This document shows positions 35,577 through 46,789 of a stretch of 64,000 nt of DNA, one piece after another. The notes beneath the pieces are model-generated. The model was not told the DNA's origin, did not search any database, and saw only the letters and a program-made list of their open reading frames with translations. The translations under genes were made by a program, and so were the position numbers. Source of the stretch: Massospora cicadina (Eukaryota; Entomophthoromycota; Entomophthoromycetes; Entomophthorales; Entomophthoraceae); assembly GCA_022478985.1 (NCBI GenBank), contig JAKSZP010018512.1, positions 118,409 through 182,408 on the forward strand. Reading direction: 5' to 3'. The stretch's first letter is position 1, and the number at the start of each line of letters is the position of its first letter.

Positions 35577-36732
35577 TGTAAGTCCTGGGGAACATCCTCT
35601 GGGCATCAATTGGGCCATTTTCCTGTTCCTGAGCAAGAAGGCACTGAAGAGGATGGCTGTACCCCTCATTACTCAGGGCAATCTCGCTCACGTGGTAGAT
35701 GAGCGCTAGGTAACAGCCCTCCTGCTTAAGATCCTGCTTCTGGTACCCACACTCTCCTTGGCAGAACTGCTATGAGGAATCAGTGAAATCTGCACCAAGA
35801 TCATCAAAATGAAATTGATCATAACTAATTTGAGTGGCAATCAGCCCAATGCTTGGATTTCAAATGGTCAAAAAGGTATAAAGATTGATCTATTGGCCAG
35901 AATGCCTGACAGTTGTGATTTGGTCAACATGATGATCAGAAAAATCTCCCCCCTCCCAAATTCATCAGGGATCACCCCCGATGGGCAGGTGACAGCATTG
36001 GACACCATTGACGAGGTTTTGAAGCTTTCTGCTGGAAAATTGGGTATTGCGCCTGATGCAATGCTACTGACCAAACAAATGGCTCAGTGACCAAGCATTG
36101 GCAGGTTGGACGTCCCAAACCCATTCCCAACCAAATGGGCCCACCCCTATGTGGGGTGGCCTTGGGGATTCCGGCTGCTTGTCAGGCTAAACGCCATCAC
36201 ACCAGCCATCAGAAATGCAGTCAAGCCTCAGTTCAGATGTTTGAGGTTAAGCCAACAGCAAATCAGCCTGCCGCCAAATTCTTTGATGTCAGTTCCCAGT
36301 TAAATTATCTGTTCCCTATTCCCAAACAATTTGCTGGTTAGGTTGAACTTACAGGACCCGATCCCAGCTTGTTTCCCCTCCAAATTGACTATTATTTAAT
36401 CAGTCACATTGCACTGAAAAAAAGTTAATCAACTTTTCTTTAAAATTTTCCATTAAAAACCCTCCCCAAAATTTAGTTTTTATATATTGAGAATTAAGCC
36501 GCCTTTTCTGCTGATGCTCTCATACCCTTGGGGTTAACGGCCATGTTCATTTGGTATTTTATTTTGTGCCTGTACAAAATTCTGGATCACTGGCAGATAT
36601 TGGTGGAACTCCTTTCCAGTTCCATATTCGTCATATCAGCAGCAATGCCTTGGGCATTCTAGTTTGCTGTTCAGGTGCTCTGGCACTTTGGCTGGCAGGC
36701 CAGTCTGATTCTTACTTGCTGTTCTCCTGACA
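35577..36732 (+). repeat. 3' LTR of C
   Basis: 1156 bp partner of 30653-31816, ending CTCCTGACA and followed by the ACGCC duplication. Confidence 0.9.
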
Positions 36733-36737
36733 ACGCC

Positions 36738-37825
36738 ACTTTATCTACCTGGTGGAGGACCTTGAATGGGCCCAGGGCGACTGGTCCAAATTTCCTGCAG
36801 CTTTCAGGAACCAAATAATTCTTCACGTTGAGCATCACTAGATCTCCTTCCTTTAGCACCAGGGCCTTGGATTGGTGAGTGTCAGCCTTCTTCTTCTATG
36901 CCTCTATCACTCTTGTTAAATTTGCACGTAAGGTTCTCAGGTTTTCTCACATTATGGATGCCAGGTCATTTGCCGCTGGTTTGGACCTCTGGGGTGGTTT
37001 TCCACCATCTTTGGGTGGAACCTGTAGTTTGCCATGAAGGGCGACATTCCTGTTGATAAATGTGTTAAGTTATTGTAAGTGAATTGGGCTAGTTTCAGCC
37101 AGTCCGTCCAGCGTTCCTGTTGGGTGGTCATGTAGCACCGCAGATACTGCTCAAGGACTTGATTGACTCGTTCCATATGGCCATCTAATTGGGGGTGGTA
37201 AGCTGAGGATCTGAACGGTTTGATTTGAAGATTTTCGAGTAGGGGTTGCCAGAATTGGGCAATGAATTGTGGGCCTCTATTTGATACTATCTCCTCCGGT
37301 AGGCTGTGGCGGGTAAACACCTCATTCATAAAGATCTCCGCCAGCCCTTTGTTGTGATATTGGAGGTACACGGAAAGAATTCCGTGTACCTGGTCATTCT
37401 GTCTACTACAACCATCACAGCATTGTACCCCTTAGATTTTGGAAATCCCATTATGAAATCCACACTCAGTGAGGACCATGGCATTTCTGCAATCTGGAGT
37501 GGTTTGAGTTTTTCCAAAGGCTTCTGCCTAGCATGCTTGGACTGGGCACATGTTACACATTTTTGGATGTACTCCCTCATGGTGCTTGTCATCCCCAGCC
37601 ATAAGTAACTCTGGGCCAAGAGCTCTATCATTTTCTCATTCCCAGGTTGTCCCTCCAAGGGGTGGTCGTGGAAAGTGCTTATCGCCTCCTCCTGGAGCTC
37701 ACGGCTGGGCATCCATGAGCGCCCTTTGTGGAGGATAAGGCCTTTTTTTGCAGAGATTCCTATGCTGTTCATTCTCCACCCCCTCCTCCAGGTCCTTCCA
37801 CATAGTGGCCCCATACTTTGAGCTT
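36738..37825 (-). pseudogene. B integrase, zinc finger and catalytic core
   Basis: On the minus strand HDHPLEGQPG and CVTC form the HHCC region. LSVDFIMGFP gives the first Asp. The second block reads IVSNRGPQF, where the catalytic Asp is Asn by one transition. GHMERVNQVLEQYLRCYM gives the Glu. A frameshift lies near 37350. KEGDLVMLNVKNYLVP near 36840 begins the C-terminal module that is then cut by element C. Confidence 0.85.
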
Positions 37826-38460
37826 CGCTGGGCTTCCCAGATCTTGTCCTTCAGTTCATGGGTGGCATTTTGGGTGACGGCGAACACATTCAAGGGCAAC
37901 ATAGTTGCTGTGTTGTATGCATCTAGCTCCTCCCCCAGGAAGGACTTTCCTGGGTCCCTGCTTAGGAAATCTGGGAAGAAGTTGCTCTCCCCCGGCTTGT
38001 ACACAATCCTGAAGTCATAAGCCGCCAGCTCTTGGTGCCACCTGGCCTGGCGCTGGTTCATGCGCTTTGGACTCTTGTAAAATTCGAGGGCGCAGTGGTA
38101 CATTCTGATGGTGAAAGGGTGTCTAGCGTATAGTAAGTGATGCTGCCATTTCTCCAAAGCTGCTACAATCTCTAAGAGCTCCTTGTCATACACAGGGTAG
38201 TTCATCTCAGAGGGCAGCATTTTCCTGCTAAAATAGCTTACAGGATGGTCTACCCCATCTTCCCCCTCTTGCAGAAGAACTGCCCCAATCGCAAAGTTTG
38301 AGGCGTCAGTTTCCACTATGAAAGGGCGGTTGGCGTCAGGATGGGCTAGTACTGGTGCCTTCATGAGGCTCTTCTTGATGGTTTGGAAGGCTTTCTCCTC
38401 CTCTTCTCCCCAATGGAACGGCACCTGCCCTGTCAAACAGGTTAAGGGTGCCGCCATCTT
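37826..38460 (-). pseudogene. B RNase H
   Basis: An open minus-strand frame of about 210 residues. Blocks are FIVETDASNFAIGAVLLQEG, HPVSYFSRKMLPSEMNYPVY then DKELLEIVAALEKWQHHL, and FTIRMYHCALEFY (the tDH Asp is Tyr). FFPDFLSRDPG is the end of the domain. The frame runs on toward the integrase zinc finger. Intact apart from the altered residue. Confidence 0.85.
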
Positions 38461-38469
38461 GGAGAGATA

Positions 38470-39300
38470 TTTTCAAACCTTCTCAGGAAGTTCACCTCGC
38501 CCAGGAAGCTTTTAACACTCATTCTATCTTTAGGGGCCGGCCACTCCCTCACTGCCTTCATCTTGTCAGTGCATATGGCTGTTCCCTTCTGGAAGACTAA
38601 GTTCCCCAAGAAGGAGACAGAGTCCTTGTAGAACTCACATTTTGATGGCTTCAAGCGGAGGTCCGCCTTGTTGGGGCCTCCAGAACGCTCAGCACATCGC
38701 TTTTGTGGCCCTCTTTGGTCTTAGAGAACACAAGGATATCATCCATATATGCCACATAACATTTCCTAATTAGGTTTCCTAGGGCGTTGTCTATGGTACG
38801 CTGTAATACTGCTGGGGCGTTCTTGAGGCCAAAAGGCATCACCTTGTACTCAAAGACCCCTAAGTGGCACTTGAAATCTGTATACTGTTGTTGTTCTGCA
38901 ATTACAGGAACTTGGTTGAACGCACCGACCAGGTCCAACTTGGTAAAAACCTGGCTACCTGAGATCATCTGAGAGATGGTCTTTATTAGTGGAATGGGTT
39001 AGGGGTCAGACTCAGTTATAGCATTCAGCCGCCAATAATCCACACATGGGAGAAGCTCGCCACTTGCTTTTGGGACTAGGAGTATAGTTGACACCACTGG
39101 AGACTTGGAGGGAACGATTATCCCATGCTCTATCATTTCCTTGAAATAAACTTCCAGGGCAGCCTTCGCCTTCAGGTTCAGAGGGTATATGTGGCAACCC
39201 TTGGGGAACTCCGCGTCCTTTTTGAACTTGAAGGTAAAAGGGAAAGGTCCATTTGGGGTTGTTGAGGGAGCTTGGTTCTTCTGGAACAGGTGGGCGTATG
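38470..39300 (-). pseudogene. B reverse transcriptase
   Basis: Minus strand: SPVVSTILLVPKASGELLPC, VDYWRLNAITESDP, a stop, ISQMISGSQVFTKLDLVGAF then NQVPVI, FEYKVMPFGLKNAPAVLQR and the catalytic VAYMDDILVFS with both aspartates. MKPSKCEFYKDSVSFLGN follows after a frameshift near 38660. Typical chromovirus RT, lightly damaged. Confidence 0.85.
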
Positions 39301-39386
39301 TGAAAAATCTTTGGGAATGTCCACCCCTGGCTCCAGCCCCAATACTGCGTTCACCCTAAGCTTCCCTCCGCCAGTGGTGAAGAAAT

Positions 39387-39746
39387 CTAGCGCCACTGGA
39401 GGTTGGTCCTTGGGTGTAGCATGGCCAGGCGCTCCTGAAGTTTGAACTGAGGGGAGTACTTGTACCACCACTGCATGCCCAGGATTATGGGGTGTGGCAG
39501 ATTTTTAATAGCACTAAATGATTCTTGGAAGGTGTGAGGCCCCTGCCGCAGCAGCACCTGGGTTTTGACCTTCCAACTGCCCACCGTTTTTGAGGTGTCT
39601 GCAAGTGTAACGGCTCCCTTCCATTCCATCTCCAGCTTCATCCCTATTGCTAACCCGTAGTCCAGATAGTTGTCCTCTGCTCCGGTGTCTACCAGCGCCC
39701 AAAGTTGATCCCCCCTCTTCCCCTTTCTTCCCCAAAGCTGTAACAA
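39387..39746 (-). pseudogene. B aspartic protease
   Basis: LWALVDTGAEDNYLDYGLAI carries an intact D-T-G-A active site, and HPIILGMQWWYKYSPQ is the conserved ILG region. A 119-residue frame overlaps the end of the gag-side frame (39689-40024), so a frameshift, programmed or accidental, separates them. Confidence 0.85.
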
Positions 39747-40678
39747 GTAGGGGACATAAAGTTAAGACGAGGTATTTCCTTTATTGATTGTAGCAACCGC
39801 GCGGGAGTAGGGCGGAAGTTGTAAGAGGGACTGGGGTTGCCCTCTCTAGGGTTCTTAGAGGGGTTCACCCCAATGGAGGAGCTTGATGGTACTCCCTGTG
39901 AGGGCTCCTGCGAGGTGCTGGAGACTGGTTCAGACTCAGCTCGGCAGCCATGAAACTTCCCATGTTGTGCCATGGGATTAGATTTTGCCTGAGCTAACGC
40001 TAGTTGGCCCTCCACTTGGGTCACGACTTAAATTTCCTCATCAAGGATGGCTCCTAGGCGAGAGGAATCTATGGCAGTGAGGATGTCAGGATGGAGATTC
40101 TGGCGGAACATCCGTGCAATCTGAGTAGAGGAGACCTTGGCCACCTTAGCCAAGGGGCGGTACACCCAGGCGTATTCCATGACCAACATCTTCCCTTGTG
40201 TGAGGTTTAAGAGGGCTGACCACGCTGCATCTTGGGAGTCATTTGATGTGGCTGCCCTCTCAACCAACTGGAGACATTCATCCAAGGTGGGAGGGAGAAC
40301 CAACTGGGCTTCCAATAGCTCAGTGAAACAATCTGCTAGGTTTCTGGGCAGGGCGGTCACTATTTGTGCAATCTGGAGTGACACTGGGGAAGTTCCTCCT
40401 GAGGCAGTGGTCAGCTGGGCATGAAGTTTCACATGTGAGAAGGTGGCATGTAGGGTGCTCAGCTCCCCTGGAGTGAGGGCCTGTCGAAATTCTGATGCGG
40501 GCTGCTCAGAACGAGAGTCAACTTGGACATATCCACAGGAGGGAAGGAAATGGGAAACATCTCTTAAGAGGAACAGGAGAGAAAAGATGACCATTAGGAA
40601 CGTGGTTGGGTGTTTGTACCACGCAGACAAGGCGCGTTCTGACGGCTTGTCCATCATATCTAAGAATAAAGACACCAT
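39689..40678 (-). pseudogene. B gag
   Basis: ATG complement at 40678, only 20 bases after the LTR. The first 217 residues are open to a stop at 40028, and a second frame continues to 39689. Residues about 28-46 (TTFLMVIFSLLFLLRDVSHF) are hydrophobic, unusual for gag. The middle (GELSTLHATFSHVKLHAQLT to QNLHPDILTAIDSSR) resembles a retrotransposon capsid. The usual zinc knuckle is reduced to CYSFGEERGRG, lacking the His and last Cys. Gag would form the particle. Confidence 0.7.
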
Positions 40679-40698
40679 GTTGAATGAGTTTGGTCTAA
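40679..40698 (-). promoter_or_regulatory. Primer-site region of B
   Basis: The sense strand reads TTAGACCAAACTCATTCAAC right after the LTR. It does not begin with TGG, so a simple tRNA 3' end is not indicated. It resembles the same region of element E (TTAGACTCAACTCAA). Confidence 0.5.
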
Positions 40699-43182
40699 TG
40701 TGATGGACGGGGTCTCTGACAACACTTCCAGAAAAGCAGTTAGGCAAGAGTGCCCAGGTAAGAGCCCACAGGCAGGATAATCCTGCTGTGGAAATGTCCC
40801 TAATCTGATTACATGGGAAGCACTTTACTATGAAAGTTTGCACCTCAGTCAGGACTATGCTGGTGCTCAGCAAGAGGGTTTGACCCCCAGAAAGAGCATA
40901 TAAAGACTCAATGGCCTTGTTGAAGTCCAAGCTGTGGTCCATGTGCAGTTTCCCTTAAGGCCTCAATAAATTGATTTCTGATTTCAAAACTATATTTTTG
41001 AATTTATTAAGTTTATTATAAGATTATAGAAGATGAAACTGTGGGAAGCAGTTTCATCAGCTCAGATTGATACTGAGCTTAGGAAGAAGAGTGGGTATTG
41101 TTCTCCGCAGAGTACACGGGCATCTTCTCATTGACAGGCATAACCTGAGGATCTAGACCCTCAATTTCCTTGTTGAGACCCACTCCAGAACTAGAACCAG
41201 GTACCCTCACAGTTGCAGAAACTTTTCCACATTCATTACTCGCTTTAAGTAGTTCTCAAAGCCCAGGCCATTCTCTTTGCCCGTATTCCTTGATATTGCC
41301 AACAGGGGTTTGGCAGCATCCAATTGGCTGGAGCGCCATGTATGAGGGTTATCCTCAAAGCCCTTTTTGGCAATAAATCTTTTTGGCGGCATCTAGTTGC
41401 CCAGAGCGTCATTTACAAGGATTTTCATCCTTGTCAATATATTTGGAGACCTCAGATTCAGCTGCACCTGGTTGGCCAGAAATTCATGTCCAAGGGTCCA
41501 CCCCCTCGATGCTGCATCTAGTAATATTCGTTTTGGCAGCATCTGGTTGGCCAGAGCGCCATTGTGAGTCCTGGGGAATGTCCCCTGGCTGTTGATTGGG
41601 CTATTTTCCCATTCCTGAGTAAGGAGGCACCAAAGAGGATGGCGGTACCCCTTGTTACTCAGGGCGATCTCACTCACATAGTAGATGAGCGCTGGGTAAC
41701 AGCTCTTCCGCTTCAGATTCCACCCCAGTACCTGTACTCACCTCAGCAGAACTGCTACGAGGAATCAGTGAAATCTGCACTGAGATTGTCAAATTTAAAT
41801 CAATTGGATCTAATCCAAGTGGCAATCTGGACAATGTTCAGATCTCAAATGGCCGGAAAGGCATGAAGACTGAGTTATTGGTTGGAACGCTCAACAGTTT
41901 CAATTCAATCAATATTCCAATCAAAAAAAATTTTCTCCCTACCAAAGTCATTGGGGATCATTCTTGATGGCCAAGCTATAGCATTGTACATCATTGATGA
42001 GGGTTCAAAGTCTCCCATGGACAATTTGGGTGTTGCAGCTGATGTGATGCCACTGACTGAATAAATGGGCCAGTGACCAATCGCGTGGGTGGGTTGGGCA
42101 ACCCAAACCTGTTCCCAACCAAATGGACCCACCCCTATGTGGGGTGGCCTTGGGGGGATACCCGCCGCAAGTTGGGCTAAACGCTGTCTCACCAACCATC
42201 AGAAACACAGCTGAGCCTCAGTTTGGTCATTCGAGGTCAATGACAGTGACTTGGCCCGCTGCCAAATTTTTCAATGTCAGTTCCCAGGGAATAAACCTGC
42301 CAATTCCCAAATAATTTGTTGGTTAGGTCAAAATTGAGGGTCCCAATCCTGGCTTATCACTGCCCCACTCAACCACTATTTAATCAGTTGCATTGCACTA
42401 AGAAAATTGTTGGTCAATTTTCTTCCTTTTCCTTCAATAAAAATTTTGACAAAAACCAAAAAAAAAAAATTTTGTTGCATTACTCCTTCTGACCGCATCC
42501 CAGATGGCGTTTCCCTGGTGGCCTGTCAGTCCATATACTGGATGGGCTCTACCAGTACTTATGGTCACTATGGCCCCCTCTGTTATCAATTGGATTCAGC
42601 AAGTCCAATATTTTTGGCTCTACAACCCCGTTATCATGAACTTCCAGTAACAGTACATGGGAATCTTGTGGCCTTATGTCCACCAATTGCAAGAGATAAT
42701 CCGCCTTCTTGCCTCCCAGTTGAAATGACCCCATATGCCAATGAACTTATTGAAACTATCTCTGTGATCCCACCCCCTGCAGTAAGGCCCCCTGGGTCAG
42801 GAGTGGGCTCATTGTGGTTCATCGTTGGGATCATACTCACTGTTGTGTTACACCAACAACTCGTCATTTCCTAATGCCTGGCTTCATATCAAGTCATTGG
42901 GTCAGCAATGCCTCTGGCATTCTGGCTTGCTTTTTGGTGCTTACGCATCCCAACTGGCAGGCTGGTCTAAACTTCTTCTGCCATTTCCATGACAGCCATT
43001 TTCAAGGCTTTCCTTTATTGTCAGCCTCACAATTTTTATTTAGCTTCAATTTTGAAGCATCTGATTCGTCATATTGTCATTTACAAAAATCATAGCTATT
43101 TTGCACCTCTCCCTTGGCCTTGATCATCACTCTAGGTAAGATTAGGGCAATGTGATGGTCAGGCAACGCCTTGACCGTTACA
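40699..43182 (-). repeat. 5' LTR of B, split by a solo LTR
   Basis: Pieces 40699-41562 and 42995-43182 align with 29303-30343. The break coincides with the GCCAT duplication of the inserted LTR. The plus strand ends GACCGTTACA at 43182. Confidence 0.85.
41563..42994 (+). mobile_element. Solo LTR of a C-related element
   Basis: TGTGAGTCCTGGGG...CCATGACA, flanked by perfect GCCAT duplications (41558-41562 and 42995-42999). Its left 800 bp and right ~80 bp align with the LTRs of C. Roughly 42440-42880 contains extra sequence that gives it a length of 1432 bp against 1160. No internal region remains, so it arose by LTR-LTR recombination or is a related LTR type. Confidence 0.8.
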
Positions 43183-43187
43183 CTAAG

Positions 43188-43578
43188 CCCTCGCTAAGAA
43201 GGTCAAATGCATTTAATAAGAGCTCTATAAGATTTGACCATCACAAGTATATTAATGACAATAATAATCAACAATATCGGTCATCTGAAAGGAATAATAT
43301 TACCTTGGGAAAATCACGGATATCCTCACAAAGAACCACCAAATTTCCCCTATAAATATCTCTAATTTTTAATTGATAAAGTATCTCAATTCTTGTCTTG
43401 CATAGCCTAATTTTGGTCTATTTTCATACAGGATTCTGTATTTCTGATTGGAATCAATTATAGCAATGGAACTAATAACTTCGTTGCAATTGTGTCAATC
43501 TTTGTTAGAGCCACGGAACTAATAATTTTGTAGCCTTTGTAGCGCCTGCTTATCATAATTTCTTACAAAATTCCAATA
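43188..43578 (+). repeat. A3 5' LTR, second part
   Basis: Continues 29072-29302. It aligns with 51834-52203 plus 55008-55032 and ends CCAATA at 43578. Confidence 0.85.
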
Positions 43579-43579
43579 C

Positions 43580-43597
43580 TGGTGCTCCCTGCCAGGT
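43580..43597 (+). promoter_or_regulatory. Primer binding site of A3
   Basis: TGGTGCTCCCTGCCAGGT, one base after the LTR. The first ten bases are shared with A2 and A4. Confidence 0.75.
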
Positions 43598-43635
43598 TTG
43601 CTCCTGAGGCTACCTGGTGAAAACATACTTTCACA

Positions 43636-45716
43636 ATGATGGATACATCTAGCGAAGAGAGCCCCTCTTCTGAGGAATCTTTGAGTATCACCTGATGGGT
43701 ACAATTTAACTGGCAAGATTTGCTTTTCGCTAATATCAATAATCTACAATTTCAAGCTTCAATGTACTTGGCCATCAAGGGCCCTGACTAATCTAATTAT
43801 CATATTAAAACCGCAAATGTTGAAGAAACTGTCAAAAACTTGATCAGGGGGGCTATATAGCCTGTGCTCGCCCTAATCATGACTGAGCATCTAAAGTTGC
43901 TGACAACATGATGAATTTATATAGCCATGCGTTGTTACAGCCTATTGAAGTTGGTTTGGCTAGAACTGAGCAGTATCTCTGGCATTATGTACATCCTGCT
44001 ATTCACCATTTACTCCAATTTTCGGGTTGAATTATCTCAAAATCCAGCACCAGTTGACTCTAGTGCAACAATTTCACTCTCAACTATCTTCATTTTATGA
44101 AATGCATCCAACTTTGGAAGGGATAATTGAGAGGCCATTCTTAATAATAGAAGAGAAATCAACGATAATTATAACCAGTTGGTGAGAATAGATAATGGAG
44201 TTGTGGGATACATCGGCCAAGAAGTATATCATCAAGTTAGCGATGCCACTAACCCTATTCACCACCAGATTACTTCCCTGGAGGAGGAGATTAAGAGAAA
44301 GCTGGATCAGCTGTGGGCCAAACATGAGAAGAGCTTGGGGGAGCTTAATGGGCTAACCCAACATCTTGTCCAAGTGGTGGTAATATTAGAGAAGGTGAAC
44401 CTGGCCCTGTTGGTCCTCCTGGATCACTGGGACCAGATAGCTCCCCATTGGTAACCCTGGGCCCACCTGGTGAATGTGGTCCCCCTGGTCCAGTGGATCA
44501 ACAAGGCCTTCTGGGATCAGCAGGTAGAGATGGGTTGCAAGGACCCCTGGGACCTCCTGGTCCCCCTTTCTCCTCACTTCTAACGTCCAATTCTGAACCT
44601 TTGATGCTCCTAGTATCTTGAGTGCAAGCATTAGAAACACAAATCCAAGCCATAGCTCAAGGGCGTTTCTTATCCTTGGAAGGTCTTTCAACTAAAACCA
44701 AACTATTCCTTAATCAATTTATTGGATGGAGTTGAGAATGCACATCATCTATTTGATGCAAATCAAACTACGCAAGAAACCCAGTTTTTTTGTTGACAGC
44801 GTCCATTGAGCGGTTGGCTACCAAATGTGAAGTACTCAAGACCAAGCAAATGGAGATGGTTACTGCAATTTACAACTTAAACTGAGCCCCTATGAATGAC
44901 CATCTTAACCAATGGGTTCAAAATTTACAAGATGATTTGAAACACTTGAGACAAAATGTTGACTGAGTTCCCCCTCATGCCCATTTCACAGATTCTGAAC
45001 CCTCTGAGTCTGGACTGGTCACAGCATCAGGTGTACACGTCTTGAACACTGAGCCACCCCTTTCAAACCTACCTTCAAGGATAAGTTTGAACTGAGTGAA
45101 GGTAACATCCATTCTTTTCTTTTCGTTTATGAACGCGAAATGGATGAAGCTACTGATCAACAGAAAGGTCCGCCATATCACCTCTTGTCTAAGCCAGTTT
45201 GCTTAAGATAATTGTTCCTCATCTTAAGGTTTGCACTATTTGGGCTAAAGTGAAAACTGCTCTCATTAAGGAATTCAGGAGTGATCAAATCCTTTCCAAC
45301 CAAAAGCAAGGTTTTAGAATATTCAAATCAAATGAGAAATTTTTCAGATATTTTCTAAATGATTCTACCATGAGGATCAGACACTTGCTATTTGCAACTG
45401 GATTACCATTGATGATGCTATATCAGCTGTAATGAGTGCATTTGGTTCTTGCACTCAGTTACTACTACACTTGAATTCTCTTAAAAGAAATTTCATATCC
45501 ATCATTGACATCAAAGAAGCGCTTATGGAGATTCCTAATGGGGTGGTACATCTGAATTCCTCTAGTAACCCTCATTCTCACATCCATGTGATGCCACCTA
45601 AACCCAAATCCAAACTGAAGAAGGAGCTGTGTACTTACTTTGGTCTCATGGGTCATGTGGTATCTCAATGTTGGAAAAAGCAAGCGGAGAAATCGAAAAA
45701 AGAGGAGTCAGCATAG
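43636..45716 (+). pseudogene. A3 gag with coiled coil, collagen-like part, capsid, zinc knuckle
   Basis: Starts MMDTSSEESPSSEESLSI then stop. A heptad-type segment (44280-44390, KLDQLWAKHEKSLGELNGLT) runs into a Gly-X-Y stretch at 44394-44567, read as GEPGPVGPPGSLGPD, LGPPGECGPPGP, GSAGRDGLQGPLGPPGPP. The capsid-like part at 45060-45430 includes FLFVYEREMDEATDQQ and MLKIIVPHLKVCTIWAKVKT. The zinc knuckle at 45630-45671 reads CTYFGLMGHVVSQC, with the second Cys replaced by Phe. Stops and frameshifts are frequent. Gag would assemble the particle; the collagen-like part is discussed in the findings. Confidence 0.8.
44394..44567 (+). other. Collagen-like Gly-X-Y coding stretch in A3 gag
   Basis: One plus-strand frame gives about 58 codons in which Gly recurs every third residue in runs, with Pro frequent at X and Y (GPP occurs four times). 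Imperfections such as D-S-S-P look like point changes at Gly codons. Equivalent stretches occur in A2 (25490-25645, minus) and A1 (18213-18300). Confidence 0.8.
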
Positions 45717-45929
45717 GGCATGAGGCTCTCTGTGCTGACCTACCTCAGGTGCCTCAGTCAAAATATTTTGATTCTTCTACAGATTGTTATGTGGTATATG
45801 CTCCTGATGAGCTTGATATCCCTTATGAATTAGCCAACAAAGACACTATTTCTGCTTATGCTTTCTCTTTTTTTTCTAATTCCATTCAATCAATTAATCC
45901 CTCAGTGTTCTCAATCTCAAACTTTGGCA

Positions 45930-46322
45930 CTGATGTAACCCAGGTGGAAGTCATTGTGCATAAGGTGTAAGTTTTGGCTATCATTGATATGGGATTCCCA
46001 TCAATGTAACCTCATCCAAACTTATTAAGAAAATCAAATTGGCTCCAGATTTAAACCATTCCCAAGACTATGAAACTGCTGGACCTTCCTACACTAAATT
46101 TATAGGAGCCTATTCCTCTCTTCTGATGCACTTTGGAAAGTTGGTTGTGTCAGCCCCTGCTTTGGTATTGGATAACAACTGCTATGATCTGCTCTTAGAA
46201 ACTAAGTTTTTCACCGATTTTGATGCAATAATCAGTCTTAAGGACAAATACCTTTCTTTAATAAGGTACCAAGTACCTTTAATGTTACACTATGTTCCCA
46301 ATAGCAAAGGCAAACTCAAATG
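45930..46322 (+). pseudogene. A3 aspartic protease
   Basis: VEVIVHKV, stop, VLAIIDMGF is the active-site region (D-M-G; A2 has D-T-G). Then KLIKKIKLAPDLNHSQDYET, and MHFGKLVVSAPALVLDNNCY with DLLLETKFFTDFDA, the conserved ILG-like end. Same order as A4. Confidence 0.7.
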
Positions 46323-46424
46323 ATGTGTTTGCTTACTAGAATACCCCACTTCTATCTCACGTCTTGGATACTAAATCCTGTCCAAGGACTATACTTCCAC
46401 CTCCATCAGCTTGTGCCTCTGAAG

Positions 46425-46640
46425 GAATGCCTTATATTCTAACTCTCAATCACCATTTCCCCCAAAAGCTCAAGTCATAATTGATATGGGAGTACAAGTA
46501 TTTATACCTACTGATCATGTATTAGAGATTGTTGATAATCAAAATCCCTCTCATTTGGAGGCTTTACTTTACCCTGGTATCCTTGATCCTGCCTATGATG
46601 GAACTGTTTTAGTTCTATTAGCTAATCTCACCTCTTGATC
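46425..46640 (+). pseudogene. A3 dUTPase-like domain
   Basis: EGMPYILTLNHHF corresponds to dUTPase motif 1. A frameshift later, AQVIIDMGVQVFIPTDHVLE is the strand after motif 1 leading to motif 2. YPGILDPAYDGTVLVLLANL is motif 3 (GviD..Y.G) and the following strand with its Asn. The order and spacing agree with A4, which is the clearest copy. Motif 5 is not seen. It sits between protease and RT, not in the positions known for retroviral dUTPases. Confidence 0.65.
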
Positions 46641-46789
46641 TATGCGATTGAATTGCAGTAATCCTATCTCCTATGTGCAGCCTACTCCTGTGAGTGACAT
46701 ACTTTCCGTCTTGGATGTGGAGATTTACATGAATTTGGGCTGGAAGAACCCCTATTGTTGCTAGAATTGATGTCAAATTTGGGGATTCT

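Larger units (their letters stand above)
30653..36732 (+). mobile_element. Element C, full-length chromovirus lacking gag
   Basis: 6.08 kb element with LTRs 30653-31816 and 35577-36732, both TGTAAGTC...CTGACA, and a perfect ACGCC duplication. The internal region of 3.76 kb begins with a 230 bp leader and goes directly to protease, RT, RNase H, integrase and chromodomain. No gag capsid or zinc knuckle is present. Pol is broken by a handful of stops and frameshifts. The two LTRs differ at scattered positions, so the insertion is not recent, but it is younger than B. Confidence 0.9.
29303..43182 (-). mobile_element. Element B, full-length chromovirus (minus strand) with nested insertions
   Basis: LTRs of about 1.05 kb lie at 29303-30343 and 40699-43182 (the latter split by a solo LTR). 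Sense-strand LTR ends are TGTAGTGG and CCATCACA. Internal order on the minus strand is gag (40678-40028), protease, RT, RNase H, integrase, chromodomain. It is split at 30652/36733 by element C. Compared with family A it has few disabling changes and is clearly younger, but it still has frameshifts between gag, protease and RT and an altered integrase Asp. Confidence 0.9.

Noticed and set aside
43183..43578. Initially read as the shared middle LTR of two tandem A elements
   Set aside because: Joining 29302 to 43188 across element B restores a single 5' LTR whose start (29072) is flanked by the same CCCTC as the far end. One element explains everything.
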